From: an uncultured Ignavibacteria bacterium
Lineage (GTDB): Bacteria > Bacteroidota > Ignavibacteria > SZUA-365
DNA length: 12,594 nucleotides
Direction: 5' to 3'
Assembly: GCA_913060595.1 (NCBI GenBank)
Contig: CAJXSA010000074.1
Coordinates: 1-12,594, forward strand
The position numbers were made by a program, and so were the translations under genes. The notes below the pieces were generated by a model, which worked only from the letters and a program-made list of their open reading frames with translations, had not been told where the DNA came from and ran no database searches. How positions within the stretch are numbered: the first letter of the stretch is position 1; each line of letters begins with the position of its first letter. Positions 5,332-12,594 of the stretch are shown one piece after another.

Positions 5332-7728
5332 CTATTTCCGTTTGCCGAATACATGCGGGATGGCCTGGTCTATGGTGGCCACCGGAATGATTTTCAGTCC
5401 GCGTCGGATTTTCGCCGGGACCTCGGGGAGGTCTTTCTTGTTGTCCTGCGGGATGAGCACGCGCTTGATGCCGTGCCGCCGCGCGGCGAGCAGCTTCTCG
5501 TTGAGTCCGCCGATGGCAAGCACGTCGCCGTGCAGCGTGATTTCCCCGGTCATCGCGATGTCCGGCTCCGGTGCGCGGTTGAGCAGCAGTGACAGCATGG
5601 CCAGCGTCATGGTGATGCCGGCGGAGGGACCGTCCTTCGGAATGGCGCCTTCAGGCAGATGAATGTGCAGCTCGCGCTTTTCGAACGCGTCCGCCGCGAT
5701 GCCCAGCCGTTCGGCGTTCGACCGCAGGTAGCTGAGCGCGGCCTGGGCGGACTCCTTCATCACGTCGCCCAGCTGGCCGGTGAGCGTGAGTTTCTCCGAC
5801 CCCTTCATAATGCTGACGTCCACATGCAGGATGTCGCCGCCCACGCTGGTCCACGCCAGTCCGATCATCGAACCGACCTTGCCCTTGCGCGCCAGCTCCT
5901 TGCTGCGGTGCTTCGGCACGCCGAGGAATTTCTCCACGCGCTTTTCGTCGACGACGAAGGCCTTCGGATCTTTTTTCGCCGTCGTCGCCTTGCCGGCGTA
6001 TTTGAAGACAATCTCCCGGGCGAGCTTGCGACACAGCGTGGCGATGCTGCGTTCGAGGTTGCGCACGCCGGCTTCTTGCGTGTATTCGCGGATGATTTTC
6101 AGCAGGGCGTCGTCTTCGAAGGTGACGTTGAAATCGGCCAGCCCGTGTTCTTCCACCTGCTTCTTGATCAGGTGCCGCTTGGCGATTTCCACCTTCTCGT
6201 GTTCGAGGTAGCCGGGGAGCTCGATGATCTCCATGCGGTCCTGCAGGGGCAGGGGAATCTGGTACTGCACGTTGGCCGTGGTGATGAACATGACCTTGGA
6301 GAGGTCGAAGTCGACGTCCAGGTAATGGTCGTTGAAGGTGTTGTTCTGTTCGGGATCGAGCACCTCGAGCATGGCGGAGGTCGGATCCCCGTGGAAATCC
6401 CGGCTCATCTTGTCGATTTCATCGAGCAGGATGACGGGATTGGACGTGCCCGCCTTGCGTATGGCCTGGATGATTTTCCCGGGCATCGAACCGATGTAGG
6501 TGCGCCGGTGGCCGCGGATTTCCGCTTCGTCGTGTATGCCGCCGAGTGCGATGCGCGCGAACTTGCGGTTCAGCGTGCGCGCGATGGATTTTCCGAGGGA
6601 GGTCTTTCCCACGCCCGGGGGACCGACGAAACAGAGAATCTGCCCTTTCATTTCCCCGACGAGATTGAGCACGGCGATGTGTTCGAGGATGCGGTCCTTG
6701 GGTTTCTCGAGTCCGTAATGATCGGCATCGAGCACGCGGCGTGCGTTGCGCACCGAGAGATTGTCCTCGGAATAGTGCTCCCAGGGCATGGCAAGCAGCC
6801 AGTCGATGTAATTGCGGCTCACCGTGGCTTCGGGGGACATGGTGGGCGTCTTCTTGAGCTTGTCGAGTTCCTCGATGGCCTTGGCCATCACTTCCTCGGG
6901 CATGCCCGACTCGGTGATGCGCTCCTGCAGTTCCTCGAATTCCCCGCTTTCCACCTCGTCGTCCTCACCGAGCTCGCGCTGCAGGATACGGATCTGTTCC
7001 TGGATAAAGAATTTCCGCTGCGAGCGCTGGATGTTGTCGTTGACCTTCTCGTCGATCTCGTGTTCGACTTTGAGAATGGCCAGTTCGTCGTGGATGATGC
7101 GCATCAGGTGGTAGTACTGCTGCACCACGTCCTGGATTTCAAGTATGGACTGCCGCGTCTCGATGTCCACGAGCAGATTGGCCGCCACGTAGTAGAGCTT
7201 TCGCTGCGGTTCGTCGATGTTTTCATAGCCGAACAGCGATTCGTTCGGGATGTCGCGGTGTACGCGCACATACTCCTCGAAGGCCGTGTCGAGCTGCCGC
7301 ATCAGTGCTTTGAGTTCCGTGTTGAGCAGCACAGGCGGCGTGATGATATCGATGTCGGCACGGTAGAACTTCTTCTTCGGGAAGCGGATCTTTGTGGCAT
7401 GCGCCTGGAACAAACCGTCCACCAGCACTTTCATCAATCCGTTCGGCAGCTTGAGCACCTGCAGGATGCGCGCGACGGTGCCGTTGGGATGGAGTCCGTC
7501 GATATTCGGTTCCTCGTCTTCCGGGTCACGCTGCGCGCAGACGAAGAGAAATTTATCCTTTTCGATCGCGTCGGTGACCGCGGCAATGGTAGATTCGCGT
7601 CCCACGAGCACGGGGAAAATCATGTAGGGGAAGATCACCACGTCCCGCAGGGGAATGAGCGGGAGGGTGGAGGGAATCTGATCCGGTGTGGGATCCTGTT
7701 CCTGGTCTTGCTGTTTTTCGTCTTGCAT
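5332..7728 (-). CDS. lon: ATP-dependent Lon protease (LonA type)
   Basis: Lon is a cytoplasmic AAA+ serine protease that degrades misfolded and regulatory proteins. The 798-residue length is normal for LonA. Visible in order: an acidic, Gln-rich N terminus; the N-terminal substrate-binding domain (about 22-215); a helical linker with coiled-coil character (about 215-300); the AAA+ module with Walker A GPPGVGKT (369-376) and Walker B VILLDEID (432-439); and the protease domain with catalytic Ser702 in PKDGPSAG and Lys745 in GGLNEKLLAA. All key residues are intact. There is no clear Shine-Dalgarno before the ATG, which is common in Bacteroidota. A strong promoter candidate lies at 7814-7842, giving a leader of about 80 bases. 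prmC follows 6 bases downstream. Confidence 0.97.
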   Translation of the reverse strand: MQDEKQQDQEQDPTPDQIPSTLPLIPLRDVVIFPYMIFPVLVGRESTIAAVTDAIEKDKFLFVCAQRDPEDEEPNIDGLHPNGTVARILQVLKLPNGLMKVLVDGLFQAHATKIRFPKKKFYRADIDIITPPVLLNTELKALMRQLDTAFEEYVRVHRDIPNESLFGYENIDEPQRKLYYVAANLLVDIETRQSILEIQDVVQQYYHLMRIIHDELAILKVEHEIDEKVNDNIQRSQRKFFIQEQIRILQRELGEDDEVESGEFEELQERITESGMPEEVMAKAIEELDKLKKTPTMSPEATVSRNYIDWLLAMPWEHYSEDNLSVRNARRVLDADHYGLEKPKDRILEHIAVLNLVGEMKGQILCFVGPPGVGKTSLGKSIARTLNRKFARIALGGIHDEAEIRGHRRTYIGSMPGKIIQAIRKAGTSNPVILLDEIDKMSRDFHGDPTSAMLEVLDPEQNNTFNDHYLDVDFDLSKVMFITTANVQYQIPLPLQDRMEIIELPGYLEHEKVEIAKRHLIKKQVEEHGLADFNVTFEDDALLKIIREYTQEAGVRNLERSIATLCRKLAREIVFKYAGKATTAKKDPKAFVVDEKRVEKFLGVPKHRSKELARKGKVGSMIGLAWTSVGGDILHVDVSIMKGSEKLTLTGQLGDVMKESAQAALSYLRSNAERLGIAADAFEKRELHIHLPEGAIPKDGPSAGITMTLAMLSLLLNRAPEPDIAMTGEITLHGDVLAIGGLNEKLLAARRHGIKRVLIPQDNKKDLPEVPAKIRRGLKIIPVATIDQAIPHVFGKRK

Positions 7729-7813
7729 AATGTGTCGTTGATTTCACGTCGTGAGCGTCCTGAACCGCATGCGAATGCGGGGGAAGTTCCCTTTCGTCCA
7801 AGGACAATACGGC

Positions 7814-7842
7814 AAAATAGACCCGCCTGTGCCGAATGTCAA
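7814..7842 (-). promoter_or_regulatory. Probable promoter of lon-prmC
   Basis: On the minus strand TTGACA (7837-7842) is a perfect sigma70 -35 box, 17 bases before TATTTT (7814-7819). It is the best promoter match in the window, about 85 bases upstream of the lon ATG. No CIRCE element (the HrcA heat-shock operator) is visible. Confidence 0.65.
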
Positions 7843-7852
7843 TGCAATTGAC
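7838..7852. promoter_or_regulatory. Inverted repeat overlapping the lon -35, possible operator
   Basis: GTCAAT and ATTGAC are perfect 6-bp inverted arms around GCA, and the left arm covers most of the -35 box. A protein bound here would be expected to block or modulate lon transcription. The leader downstream also has a small hairpin (CCGCAT/ATGCGG, 7765-7780). Confidence 0.42.
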
Positions 7853-7894
7853 GCGCCGGGCATGCCGCAGGGGGTGCACGCCCCGGAGCACAAC

Positions 7895-7927
7895 GCACGA
7901 GACCGGCCGCCGGGGCCGGTCTCGTGC
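7895..7927 (-). terminator. Strong hairpin after the secreted-protein gene, U tract lacking
   Basis: GCACGAGACCGGCC (7895-7908) and GGCCGGTCTCGTGC (7914-7927) form a perfect 14-bp stem with a 5-base loop, about 35 bases past the stop codon of the secreted-protein gene. No T run follows on either strand, so it may be a non-canonical terminator or an mRNA 3'-end stabiliser. Confidence 0.55.
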
Positions 7928-7960
7928 TGTCGGGAGATATTTTCCAAAATCGGGAAAAAT

Positions 7961-10882
7961 CTATTTCATCAGCAGCATGGTGCCAATGGCCTCATGTGCG
8001 GCGACGCGCACGACATAGAAGTACAAGCCGGGCGGCATGCCGCCGGCATCCCAGCGCACGCTGTGCGTTCCGGGCGACTGCAGTTCGTCGGTCAGTGTCG
8101 CGACCACCTGTCCGAGCGTGTTGCGCACGGTGACGCGCACCGCTGCCGCCGACTTCAGGTCATATCGTATCGTCGTGGACGGATGGAAGGGATTGGGATA
8201 ATTCTGATACAGCGTGAACGTTCCGGCGGCGCCATGCAGGGGACGCACGGCGGAGACATCCGTTCCTGTGCCTTCCACCAGAACCGTGTCGGGTGACGTC
8301 GCCGCGTTGCTGGTGATCACGAGGAACCCGGTCCTGCTTCCGGCGACACTCGGGGCGAAGCGAATCGTATCCTCGAAAGAGCTTCCTCCCGCTACATCGA
8401 ACTGACGCTCGTCGGCGGAGAAATCGGGATTGCTCGAAATGATGCCTGTGACCGAGAGGTTCCGGCTGCCGGTGCTGCTGACGGTGAGCACCAGCGTCCC
8501 TTCGCTGCCGATATCGACGGCGCCGAAACTCAGCTGTCCAGGGGCGAAGCTCACGGCGGGATCGTGCATGCCCGTGCCGGAGACGGTGAACGCATCCGGG
8601 GATGTCGTGGCATTGCTCTCTACGGTGAATTCACTGCTGAACGTGCCCGCGGCATCCGGCGAGAAGCGCAGGGTGAAGTTTACCGCGCCCGCCGGGAGAA
8701 TGGTCTTGATACTCGTCGCGTTCGTGAAGCGCGCGTCATCGGCGACGAAAGACGTGATGCGCAGCGTGTCGTTGCCGGTGTTCATGATTTTCACGACTGT
8801 GTCCTTCGTCGTTCCGACAAGAACATTTCCGAAGTCGATTTCTGCGGGATCTATGCTGAGCGTTACCACGCTGAGTCCGCTTCCCGTCAGCGGTATCGTC
8901 TTGGGCGAATCCGGTGCGTTGCTGGTCAGGGTGAGCTCTGCGGAGATCGGACCCGACGCCGTCGGCATGAAGCGGACGGTGTCGTCGAAGGAGATGCCGG
9001 GGGCGAGGTCCTTCGCGCCGATGTCCACGGTGAAGCGCGGACTGGAGGAAGTAATGCCGGAAATGCTGAGGGTCTCATTCCCTGCATTGGTGATGCGTAT
9101 GGGCAGGGCTTTGGTCGTGCCGATCGGGACGCTGCCGAAATCGAGCGAGGAGACATCGGTCTCCAGCACGGCGGAGGCGGTGCCGAAGCCGGTGACGGCA
9201 ATTGTGTCCGGTCCAAGGATGGAGTTGCTCTGCACAACGATGACGGCGGACAGGGTGGCCTTGGAATCCGGCGAGAATTCCACCGCGGCCGTGATGCTGC
9301 CGTTCGCGTCTATCGTGTTGCTTGTCGGCGTCATCGCGAAATGCGGATCGCTCGAGGTGACGGCGCTGATCGTCACCGCTTCGTCGCCGACGTTTGTGAG
9401 CGTGAGATTCTCTGTCGAGGTTTTCCCGATAGACACCGCACCGAAATCCACGGACATCGATGAGTACGTCAGTGCGGGCGGGATGTCCGGGAAGCTGCCG
9501 TCGGCGAGTATGCGGGAGGCATAGATTTCCCCGTTGGAGAACGAGGGACGGTAGTCCTCCCACGTTACGAGTGCGCCATTGAAGCCGTCAGGAATCATGC
9601 GCGGGAACTGCTTGCCGTTCTGCGCGATGGAGACCGGGGCGCCGGCGTCGGACCACTGCAGCGCACCGGCGTCGGAAATCCGCTGGGCGTAGATGTCGCT
9701 GTTGAGCGTGCCGCGCGTTTTGTCCTCCCATGCGACGATCATGCCGCCATTCTCATCCGGGATGACGTAGGGGAATTCCTGTGGGCCGCCGCGGTTGGAG
9801 ATCCGCAGGCCGTCCGCGGTCCAGGATTTCGCACCGGTGTTGTCGACAATATGTGCGTAGACGGCCTTCTTCCCGCCGCGCGCATCTTCCCAGGCGACGC
9901 CGCACAGGCCAGTGCCTATCTGCGCCAGCTGCGCGTTGTTCTGTTCGCCGGAGGTGGACGCCGCGCGCATGGAGTTCGCCTGCGTGCCGTCGGGTTTGAG
10001 GACGACGATGTGCAGCTTCGGTTCCGAGCCCGAGCCCCAGTCGAGGTAGGTGAGAAAAGCCTTGCCCGTGCCGTCGGGGACGATCAGGGGGGAGTCCTGC
10101 GTCCCGGCATTGTTGGCAATGGGCACGCCGTTGGCCGCCCACTGGATTGCGCCGTTCGCGTCCACGCGCTGCGCATACACGTCATACTCGGGTCGCGGGT
10201 AGTAGGCATAGGCGATGTAGGCGCCGCCCGCACCGTCGCTGCAGATGCTCGGGGCGTTCGAGAAGCGCAGGTTACCCGAGATGCGCACCGGTGTGCCCCA
10301 CAGGGGATTGCCGTCGCCGTCGACCCGCTGGGCGTAAATTCTGCTGGTCGGCGGGAAGCCGCCGGTGCCGGCGTTCCATGTAATGATGGCGCCGTTATTG
10401 CCGTCGCTGATCAGGCGCGGATCGGCTTCGTTGTCCGGGTCGTTGGCGATGGGGACGCCGTCGGCAGTCCACATGACGTTGCCGCTGCCGTCGATGCGCT
10501 GGGCGTAGACGTCGTTGTTGTCGTTGCGGGTGTCCGTCCAGGCGATGATGGCGCCGCCGGCCCCGTCGGAAACCATTTCCGGTTTCGACTGCGAATTCCA
10601 GGCGGAGGTGACAATGTTGCCGTTCACCGTCCAGCGCACGAAACCGTCTTTGTCGATGCGCTGGGCGTACACGTCGAAGGCGGCCTGCGGAGCGCGCTGA
10701 TCATGCCAGCAGATGATGGCCCCGCCCCGCATGTCACTGATGATGCGCGGCGCGGTCTGATTGCTGCCTTCCTGGCAGACGATATTATTGAGAGCCGGGT
10801 CGGATTGCCACTGTGCGTGGGCGGAGAGGTTGGGGAGGAGAAATAACATCGGGAGCAGAATTCGCAACTGCCGAAACATCAT
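7961..10882 (-). CDS. Secreted repeat protein with ASH-like domains and type IX secretion sorting tail
   Basis: I place the start at the ATG at 10882 because GGAG lies 5 bases upstream and the product then begins directly with a signal peptide (MMFRQLRILLPMLFLLP...AHAQ, cleavage near residue 24). An in-frame ATG at 10921 would add 13 residues. The 973-residue protein has three parts. Residues about 41-467 hold eight repeats of about 53 residues with DGxGGAIIAWxD and DVYAQRID signatures. Residues 470-873 hold four beta-sandwich domains of about 100 residues, each with a core like LDFGSVPIGTT and ending in a VTGTG-like turn (ASH/choice-of-anchor-D type). Residues about 889-973 are a sorting domain with YQNYPNPFHPST and a GLYFYVV strand, the signal for type IX export. 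It is probably a surface or released protein; its ligand is unknown. Confidence 0.9.
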   Translation of the reverse strand: MMFRQLRILLPMLFLLPNLSAHAQWQSDPALNNIVCQEGSNQTAPRIISDMRGGAIICWHDQRAPQAAFDVYAQRIDKDGFVRWTVNGNIVTSAWNSQSKPEMVSDGAGGAIIAWTDTRNDNNDVYAQRIDGSGNVMWTADGVPIANDPDNEADPRLISDGNNGAIITWNAGTGGFPPTSRIYAQRVDGDGNPLWGTPVRISGNLRFSNAPSICSDGAGGAYIAYAYYPRPEYDVYAQRVDANGAIQWAANGVPIANNAGTQDSPLIVPDGTGKAFLTYLDWGSGSEPKLHIVVLKPDGTQANSMRAASTSGEQNNAQLAQIGTGLCGVAWEDARGGKKAVYAHIVDNTGAKSWTADGLRISNRGGPQEFPYVIPDENGGMIVAWEDKTRGTLNSDIYAQRISDAGALQWSDAGAPVSIAQNGKQFPRMIPDGFNGALVTWEDYRPSFSNGEIYASRILADGSFPDIPPALTYSSMSVDFGAVSIGKTSTENLTLTNVGDEAVTISAVTSSDPHFAMTPTSNTIDANGSITAAVEFSPDSKATLSAVIVVQSNSILGPDTIAVTGFGTASAVLETDVSSLDFGSVPIGTTKALPIRITNAGNETLSISGITSSSPRFTVDIGAKDLAPGISFDDTVRFMPTASGPISAELTLTSNAPDSPKTIPLTGSGLSVVTLSIDPAEIDFGNVLVGTTKDTVVKIMNTGNDTLRITSFVADDARFTNATSIKTILPAGAVNFTLRFSPDAAGTFSSEFTVESNATTSPDAFTVSGTGMHDPAVSFAPGQLSFGAVDIGSEGTLVLTVSSTGSRNLSVTGIISSNPDFSADERQFDVAGGSSFEDTIRFAPSVAGSRTGFLVITSNAATSPDTVLVEGTGTDVSAVRPLHGAAGTFTLYQNYPNPFHPSTTIRYDLKSAAAVRVTVRNTLGQVVATLTDELQSPGTHSVRWDAGGMPPGLYFYVVRVAAHEAIGTMLLMK
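8264..9475 (-). repeat. Four tandem ASH-like domain repeats within the secreted protein
   Basis: Four coding units of about 300 bases encode domains starting MSVDFGAVSIG, SSLDFGSVPIG, AEIDFGNVLVG and GQLSFGAVDIG. They share TNxGxxxLxIS and FxPxxxG motifs. The first and fourth are the most diverged. These are protein-level repeats within one gene, not DNA repeats. Confidence 0.8.
9482..10762 (-). repeat. Eight tandem propeller-like repeats within the secreted protein
   Basis: Repeats of about 53 codons carry the pattern P-x-(I/M)-(I/V)-S/P-DGxGGAxIxWxDxR, then DxYAQRIDxxGxxxWxxxGxPI. Units five and six are degenerate (the DVYAQRID part becomes LHIVVLKPDG and AVYAHIVDNTG). Eight units would suit a closed eight-bladed beta-propeller, which is inference. 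Confidence 0.75.
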
Positions 10883-11040
10883 GGTTACTCCAAATTGCAT
10901 GAGGGGACGTGGATGACGCACAGAATACGAAACGGCTCCAACCAGATGTTCAGCAGCGATCAGCTGATCCTGGTCAGTCCGGTATGCAGGGAAAGGAACG
11001 GGTTCTTGGCATATGGCGGAGTACTCTGAGCTTAATTGCG

Positions 11041-11069
11041 AACCTACGCATCCTTTTTGCCAGAGTCAA
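11041..11069 (-). promoter_or_regulatory. Candidate promoter of the secreted-protein gene
   Basis: On the minus strand TTGACT (11064-11069) is followed after 17 bases by TAGGTT (11041-11046). The extended TAGGTTCG differs at one position from the Bacteroidetes TAnnTTTG box. The leader to the ATG at 10882 would be about 150 bases and contains a 12-bp palindrome, GATCAGCTGATC (10958-10969). Confidence 0.45.
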
Positions 11070-11143
11070 GCGGTGGCGGTATTACGTATCTCCCCGATGC
11101 GGCAGCAAGTCTGCCGCGTTGCTGCGGAATTTCTCCTGTTTCG

Positions 11144-11563
11144 TTACCAGTTCGCGGAGACGAGGGAATAGCGTTTCCCGTCGTGGCGGGACAGGAGGCA
11201 TGAAACCGTGACAGTTTTCCGTATGTCCGCTTTGTAGATGCCGGTCACGGTGAATCGTTCTGCGTTGCCCTCGACGACATAGGTCGCGCATTCGGTTTCA
11301 CCGCGGTATCCGTTCTCGGTTCTCTGCACACCGCATTGCGTGAGCCTGAGGTCCGGGTACTGATGGCCGCCGCTGCCGAGAAGGGTCACTTCGCCGTAAT
11401 ACCCCTGAGCCGCTTTTGCTATTGCGTAGCAGTCCTGCGTTATCGTGTCTCTGACATCGAGTCTGTCGGAATCATCAGTGACGTTGAAACCGAAAAGATA
11501 TCCGATAAGAGAAATGGTGAGAACGATCATGCCGAAAAAGGTAGTGGGAGCGCCCATGGTCAT
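11144..11563 (-). CDS. Small membrane-anchored, pilin-like hypothetical protein
   Basis: This 139-residue protein has one N-terminal membrane helix (about 8-27, FFGMIVLTISLIGYLFGF) followed by a predicted helix with DCYAIAKAAQGYYG (44-57) and a Gly-rich turn (LLGSGGHQYPDL). A beta-rich C-terminal part follows. Four cysteines (45, 77, 92, 122) could form two disulfides outside the cytoplasm. Layout and size resemble type IV pilin-like proteins: a long hydrophobic N-terminal helix leading to a small globular domain. However, no clear prepilin peptidase site precedes the helix, so the class is uncertain. AGGA seven bases before the ATG supports the start. It stands alone between glnA and the secreted-protein gene, both on the same strand. 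No specific function can be assigned. Confidence 0.7.
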   Translation of the reverse strand: MTMGAPTTFFGMIVLTISLIGYLFGFNVTDDSDRLDVRDTITQDCYAIAKAAQGYYGEVTLLGSGGHQYPDLRLTQCGVQRTENGYRGETECATYVVEGNAERFTVTGIYKADIRKTVTVSCLLSRHDGKRYSLVSANW

Positions 11564-11808
11564 GGCCTATTCCTGTTGAGGGTTCCTGAGTCGATAAGGA
11601 CACCCGAGGTAAGTTCAACTATCGTGCCAAAACGTGCAGTTTTATAAAACCCGCCCAAATGCGCTGAATTTGCAAATTCCCTGTTCTTTCTCAGGACCTC
11701 CGTTCAGGATCTGAACATTCGGATCTGTTCATCCGTCATGATTGCGAACAGGGGTGCACTGTGTCTTCGGGTCTTCCTTCGCGGTTTCAGGATCGCGTTG
11801 ACAAAGCT

Positions 11809-11836
11809 TTTATACCATGCCAGGGATCAGACCAAA
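11809..11836 (-). promoter_or_regulatory. Weak promoter candidate upstream of the small membrane protein gene
   Basis: On the minus strand TTTGGT (11831-11836) is 16 bases before TATAAA (11809-11814). It would give a leader of about 240 bases carrying the two inverted repeats near 11702-11735. The -35 match is poor and it overlaps the glnA terminator. Confidence 0.25.
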
Positions 11837-11864
11837 CAGCCCGCATCTTGCCAAGCGGGCTGTT
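11835..11864 (-). terminator. Probable glnA terminator
   Basis: AACAGCCCGC and GCGGGCTGTT form a perfect 10-bp stem around a 10-base loop, about 25 bases after the glnA stop codon. On the minus strand the stem ends in TGTTTGG, a short and imperfect U tract, so termination may be only moderately efficient. Confidence 0.7.
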
Positions 11865-11888
11865 GAATCGCCTGAGAGGGGCAGCCTC

Positions 11889-12594
11889 TCACCTATGAAA
11901 ATACATTTTGTACTCAAACGGATGAGGCATGGTTGAAATCGCGTGCACCTCCTCGCGCTTGGTTTTGAGCCACTGGCTGATCAGGGAGGCAGGGAAGACG
12001 CTGTCGCGCTGCAGGAATTCGTTGTCGGCCTCGAGTGCGTCGAGGGCCTCGGCGAGGTTGCGCGGCAGGAAATGCAGATCCTTGTTGTCGAAAACGTTCT
12101 CGTCGAAAGGACCGAAGCCTTCCTTGCGGGGATCGATTTTGTTGACGATACCGTCGATGCCGGCCATGAGCATGGCCGCGAGCATGAGATAGGGATTCGC
12201 GGTGGCGTCGGAGGGACGGTATTCCATGCGCGTTTCCTGGGGATCGTAGACGTAACGCGGGATGCGCACGCAGCTCGAGCGGTTGGCCTGGCTGTAGGTC
12301 AGCGCCACGGGGGCCTCGAAGCCGGGCACCAGGCGCTTGAAGCTGTTGGTGCTCGGATTGGTGAAGGCCGCGAGCGCGGCGGCGTGCTTGAGCAGTCCGC
12401 CGATGTAATACAGTCCCAGCTCGCTGAAGTTGGCGTACTGGCCCTTCTCGTAGAAAATATTGCTTCCGTTTTTCGTCAGGTACTGGTGCACGTGCAATCC
12501 GCTGCCCGCCTGCTGATACATGGGCTTGGGCATGAAAGTGACTTCGAGTCCCTGCTCGTCGGCCTGGCTGAAGAGGATGTACTTGGCCAGCATG
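11889..12594 (-). CDS. glnA: Glutamine synthetase type I, C-terminal half (5' end beyond the window)
   Basis: Glutamine synthetase condenses glutamate and ammonia with ATP to make glutamine, the main ammonia-assimilation step, in the cytoplasm as a dodecamer. The 234 visible residues begin inside the protein; the Met at 12593 is internal. They carry the type I signatures: FMPKP...AGSGLHVHQ (20-37), NPSTNSFKRLVPGFEAPV (79-96), the active-site RSSCVRIP (105-112) and RMEYRPSDATANPYL (122-136). The segment where adenylylated enzymes have a Tyr in an NLYxLP-like motif reads NVFDNKDLHFLP here, so control by adenylylation looks unlikely. The frame is intact to a TGA. A terminator hairpin follows. 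Confidence 0.95.
   Translation of the reverse strand, partial: MLAKYILFSQADEQGLEVTFMPKPMYQQAGSGLHVHQYLTKNGSNIFYEKGQYANFSELGLYYIGGLLKHAAALAAFTNPSTNSFKRLVPGFEAPVALTYSQANRSSCVRIPRYVYDPQETRMEYRPSDATANPYLMLAAMLMAGIDGIVNKIDPRKEGFGPFDENVFDNKDLHFLPRNLAEALDALEADNEFLQRDSVFPASLISQWLKTKREEVHAISTMPHPFEYKMYFHR

Larger units (their letters stand above)
11564..11888. other. Intergenic region between the small membrane protein and glnA
   Basis: About 325 bases without a credible ORF, richer in A+T than the neighbours. It contains inverted repeats GTTCAG-GAT-CTGAAC (11702-11716) and CGGAT-CTGTTC-ATCCG (11720-11735), an AT palindrome GTTTTATAAAAC (11639-11650), a minus-strand promoter candidate, the glnA terminator hairpin (11835-11864), and a small stem TGAGAGG/CCTCTCA overlapping the glnA stop (11873-11891). 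Confidence 0.65.

Noticed and set aside
4453..5592. 379-codon plus-strand ORF spanning prmC and the end of lon
   Set aside because: Antisense shadow crossing two well-identified genes.
5659..7851. 730-codon plus-strand ORF opposite lon
   Set aside because: It mirrors the intact Lon reading frame, has His/Asp/Val-rich shadow composition and no known motif.
9851..10846. 331-codon plus-strand ORF opposite the secreted protein
   Set aside because: Its repetitive Val/Asp/Gly-rich composition simply reflects the repeats on the real coding strand.
11336..11647. 103-codon plus-strand ORF opposite the small membrane protein
   Set aside because: Antisense to a frame with a coherent membrane helix, cysteine pattern and ribosome-binding site.
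1..12594. CRISPR array, IS element or prophage
   Set aside because: No regularly spaced direct repeats, transposase or phage genes are seen; all large ORFs have chromosomal identities.

Overview
The window reads as chromosomal DNA of a fairly GC-rich bacterium of the Bacteroidota/Ignavibacteriota (FCB) type. The clearest signs are a large secreted protein ending in a type IX secretion (Por-type) C-terminal sorting domain with a YPNPF motif, and promoter candidates with a TTG box about 20 bases before a TAnnTTTG-like box. The species cannot be named from the sequence alone.

Layout. Bases 3-1109 (+) hold the 3' part of a membrane-anchored class III nucleotide cyclase. It converges on a tRNA-Asp gene (1201-1274, -) across a shared bidirectional terminator. 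A decayed tRNA-Asp-like copy (1303-1357) sits directly upstream of the tRNA. Next is a metal-dependent amidohydrolase (1436-2527, -), divergent from a RhlE-like DEAD-box RNA helicase (2868-4376, +). A second bidirectional terminator separates the helicase from the minus-strand pair lon (5332-7728) and prmC (4456-5325), which lie 6 bases apart and are probably cotranscribed. Upstream of lon is a 973-residue secreted modular protein (7961-10882, -), built from eight propeller-like repeats, four ASH/choice-of-anchor-D-like beta domains and a sorting tail. Then come a small membrane-anchored pilin-like protein (11144-11563, -) and the C-terminal half of type I glutamine synthetase (from 11889, -), which runs off the right edge.

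How the genes relate. Most are unlinked housekeeping or surface functions: protein quality control (Lon), translation termination (PrmC), RNA remodelling (helicase), nitrogen assimilation (GlnA), signalling (cyclase) and secreted or envelope proteins. I see no phage, IS element, CRISPR array or defence island, and no convincing undescribed multigene system. The points most worth a second look are the tRNA-Asp remnant with a rebuilt palindromic anticodon arm, the cyclase whose substrate-recognition and transition-state residues are non-canonical, inverted repeats overlapping the -35 boxes of the lon and amidohydrolase promoters, and the eight-repeat secreted protein.
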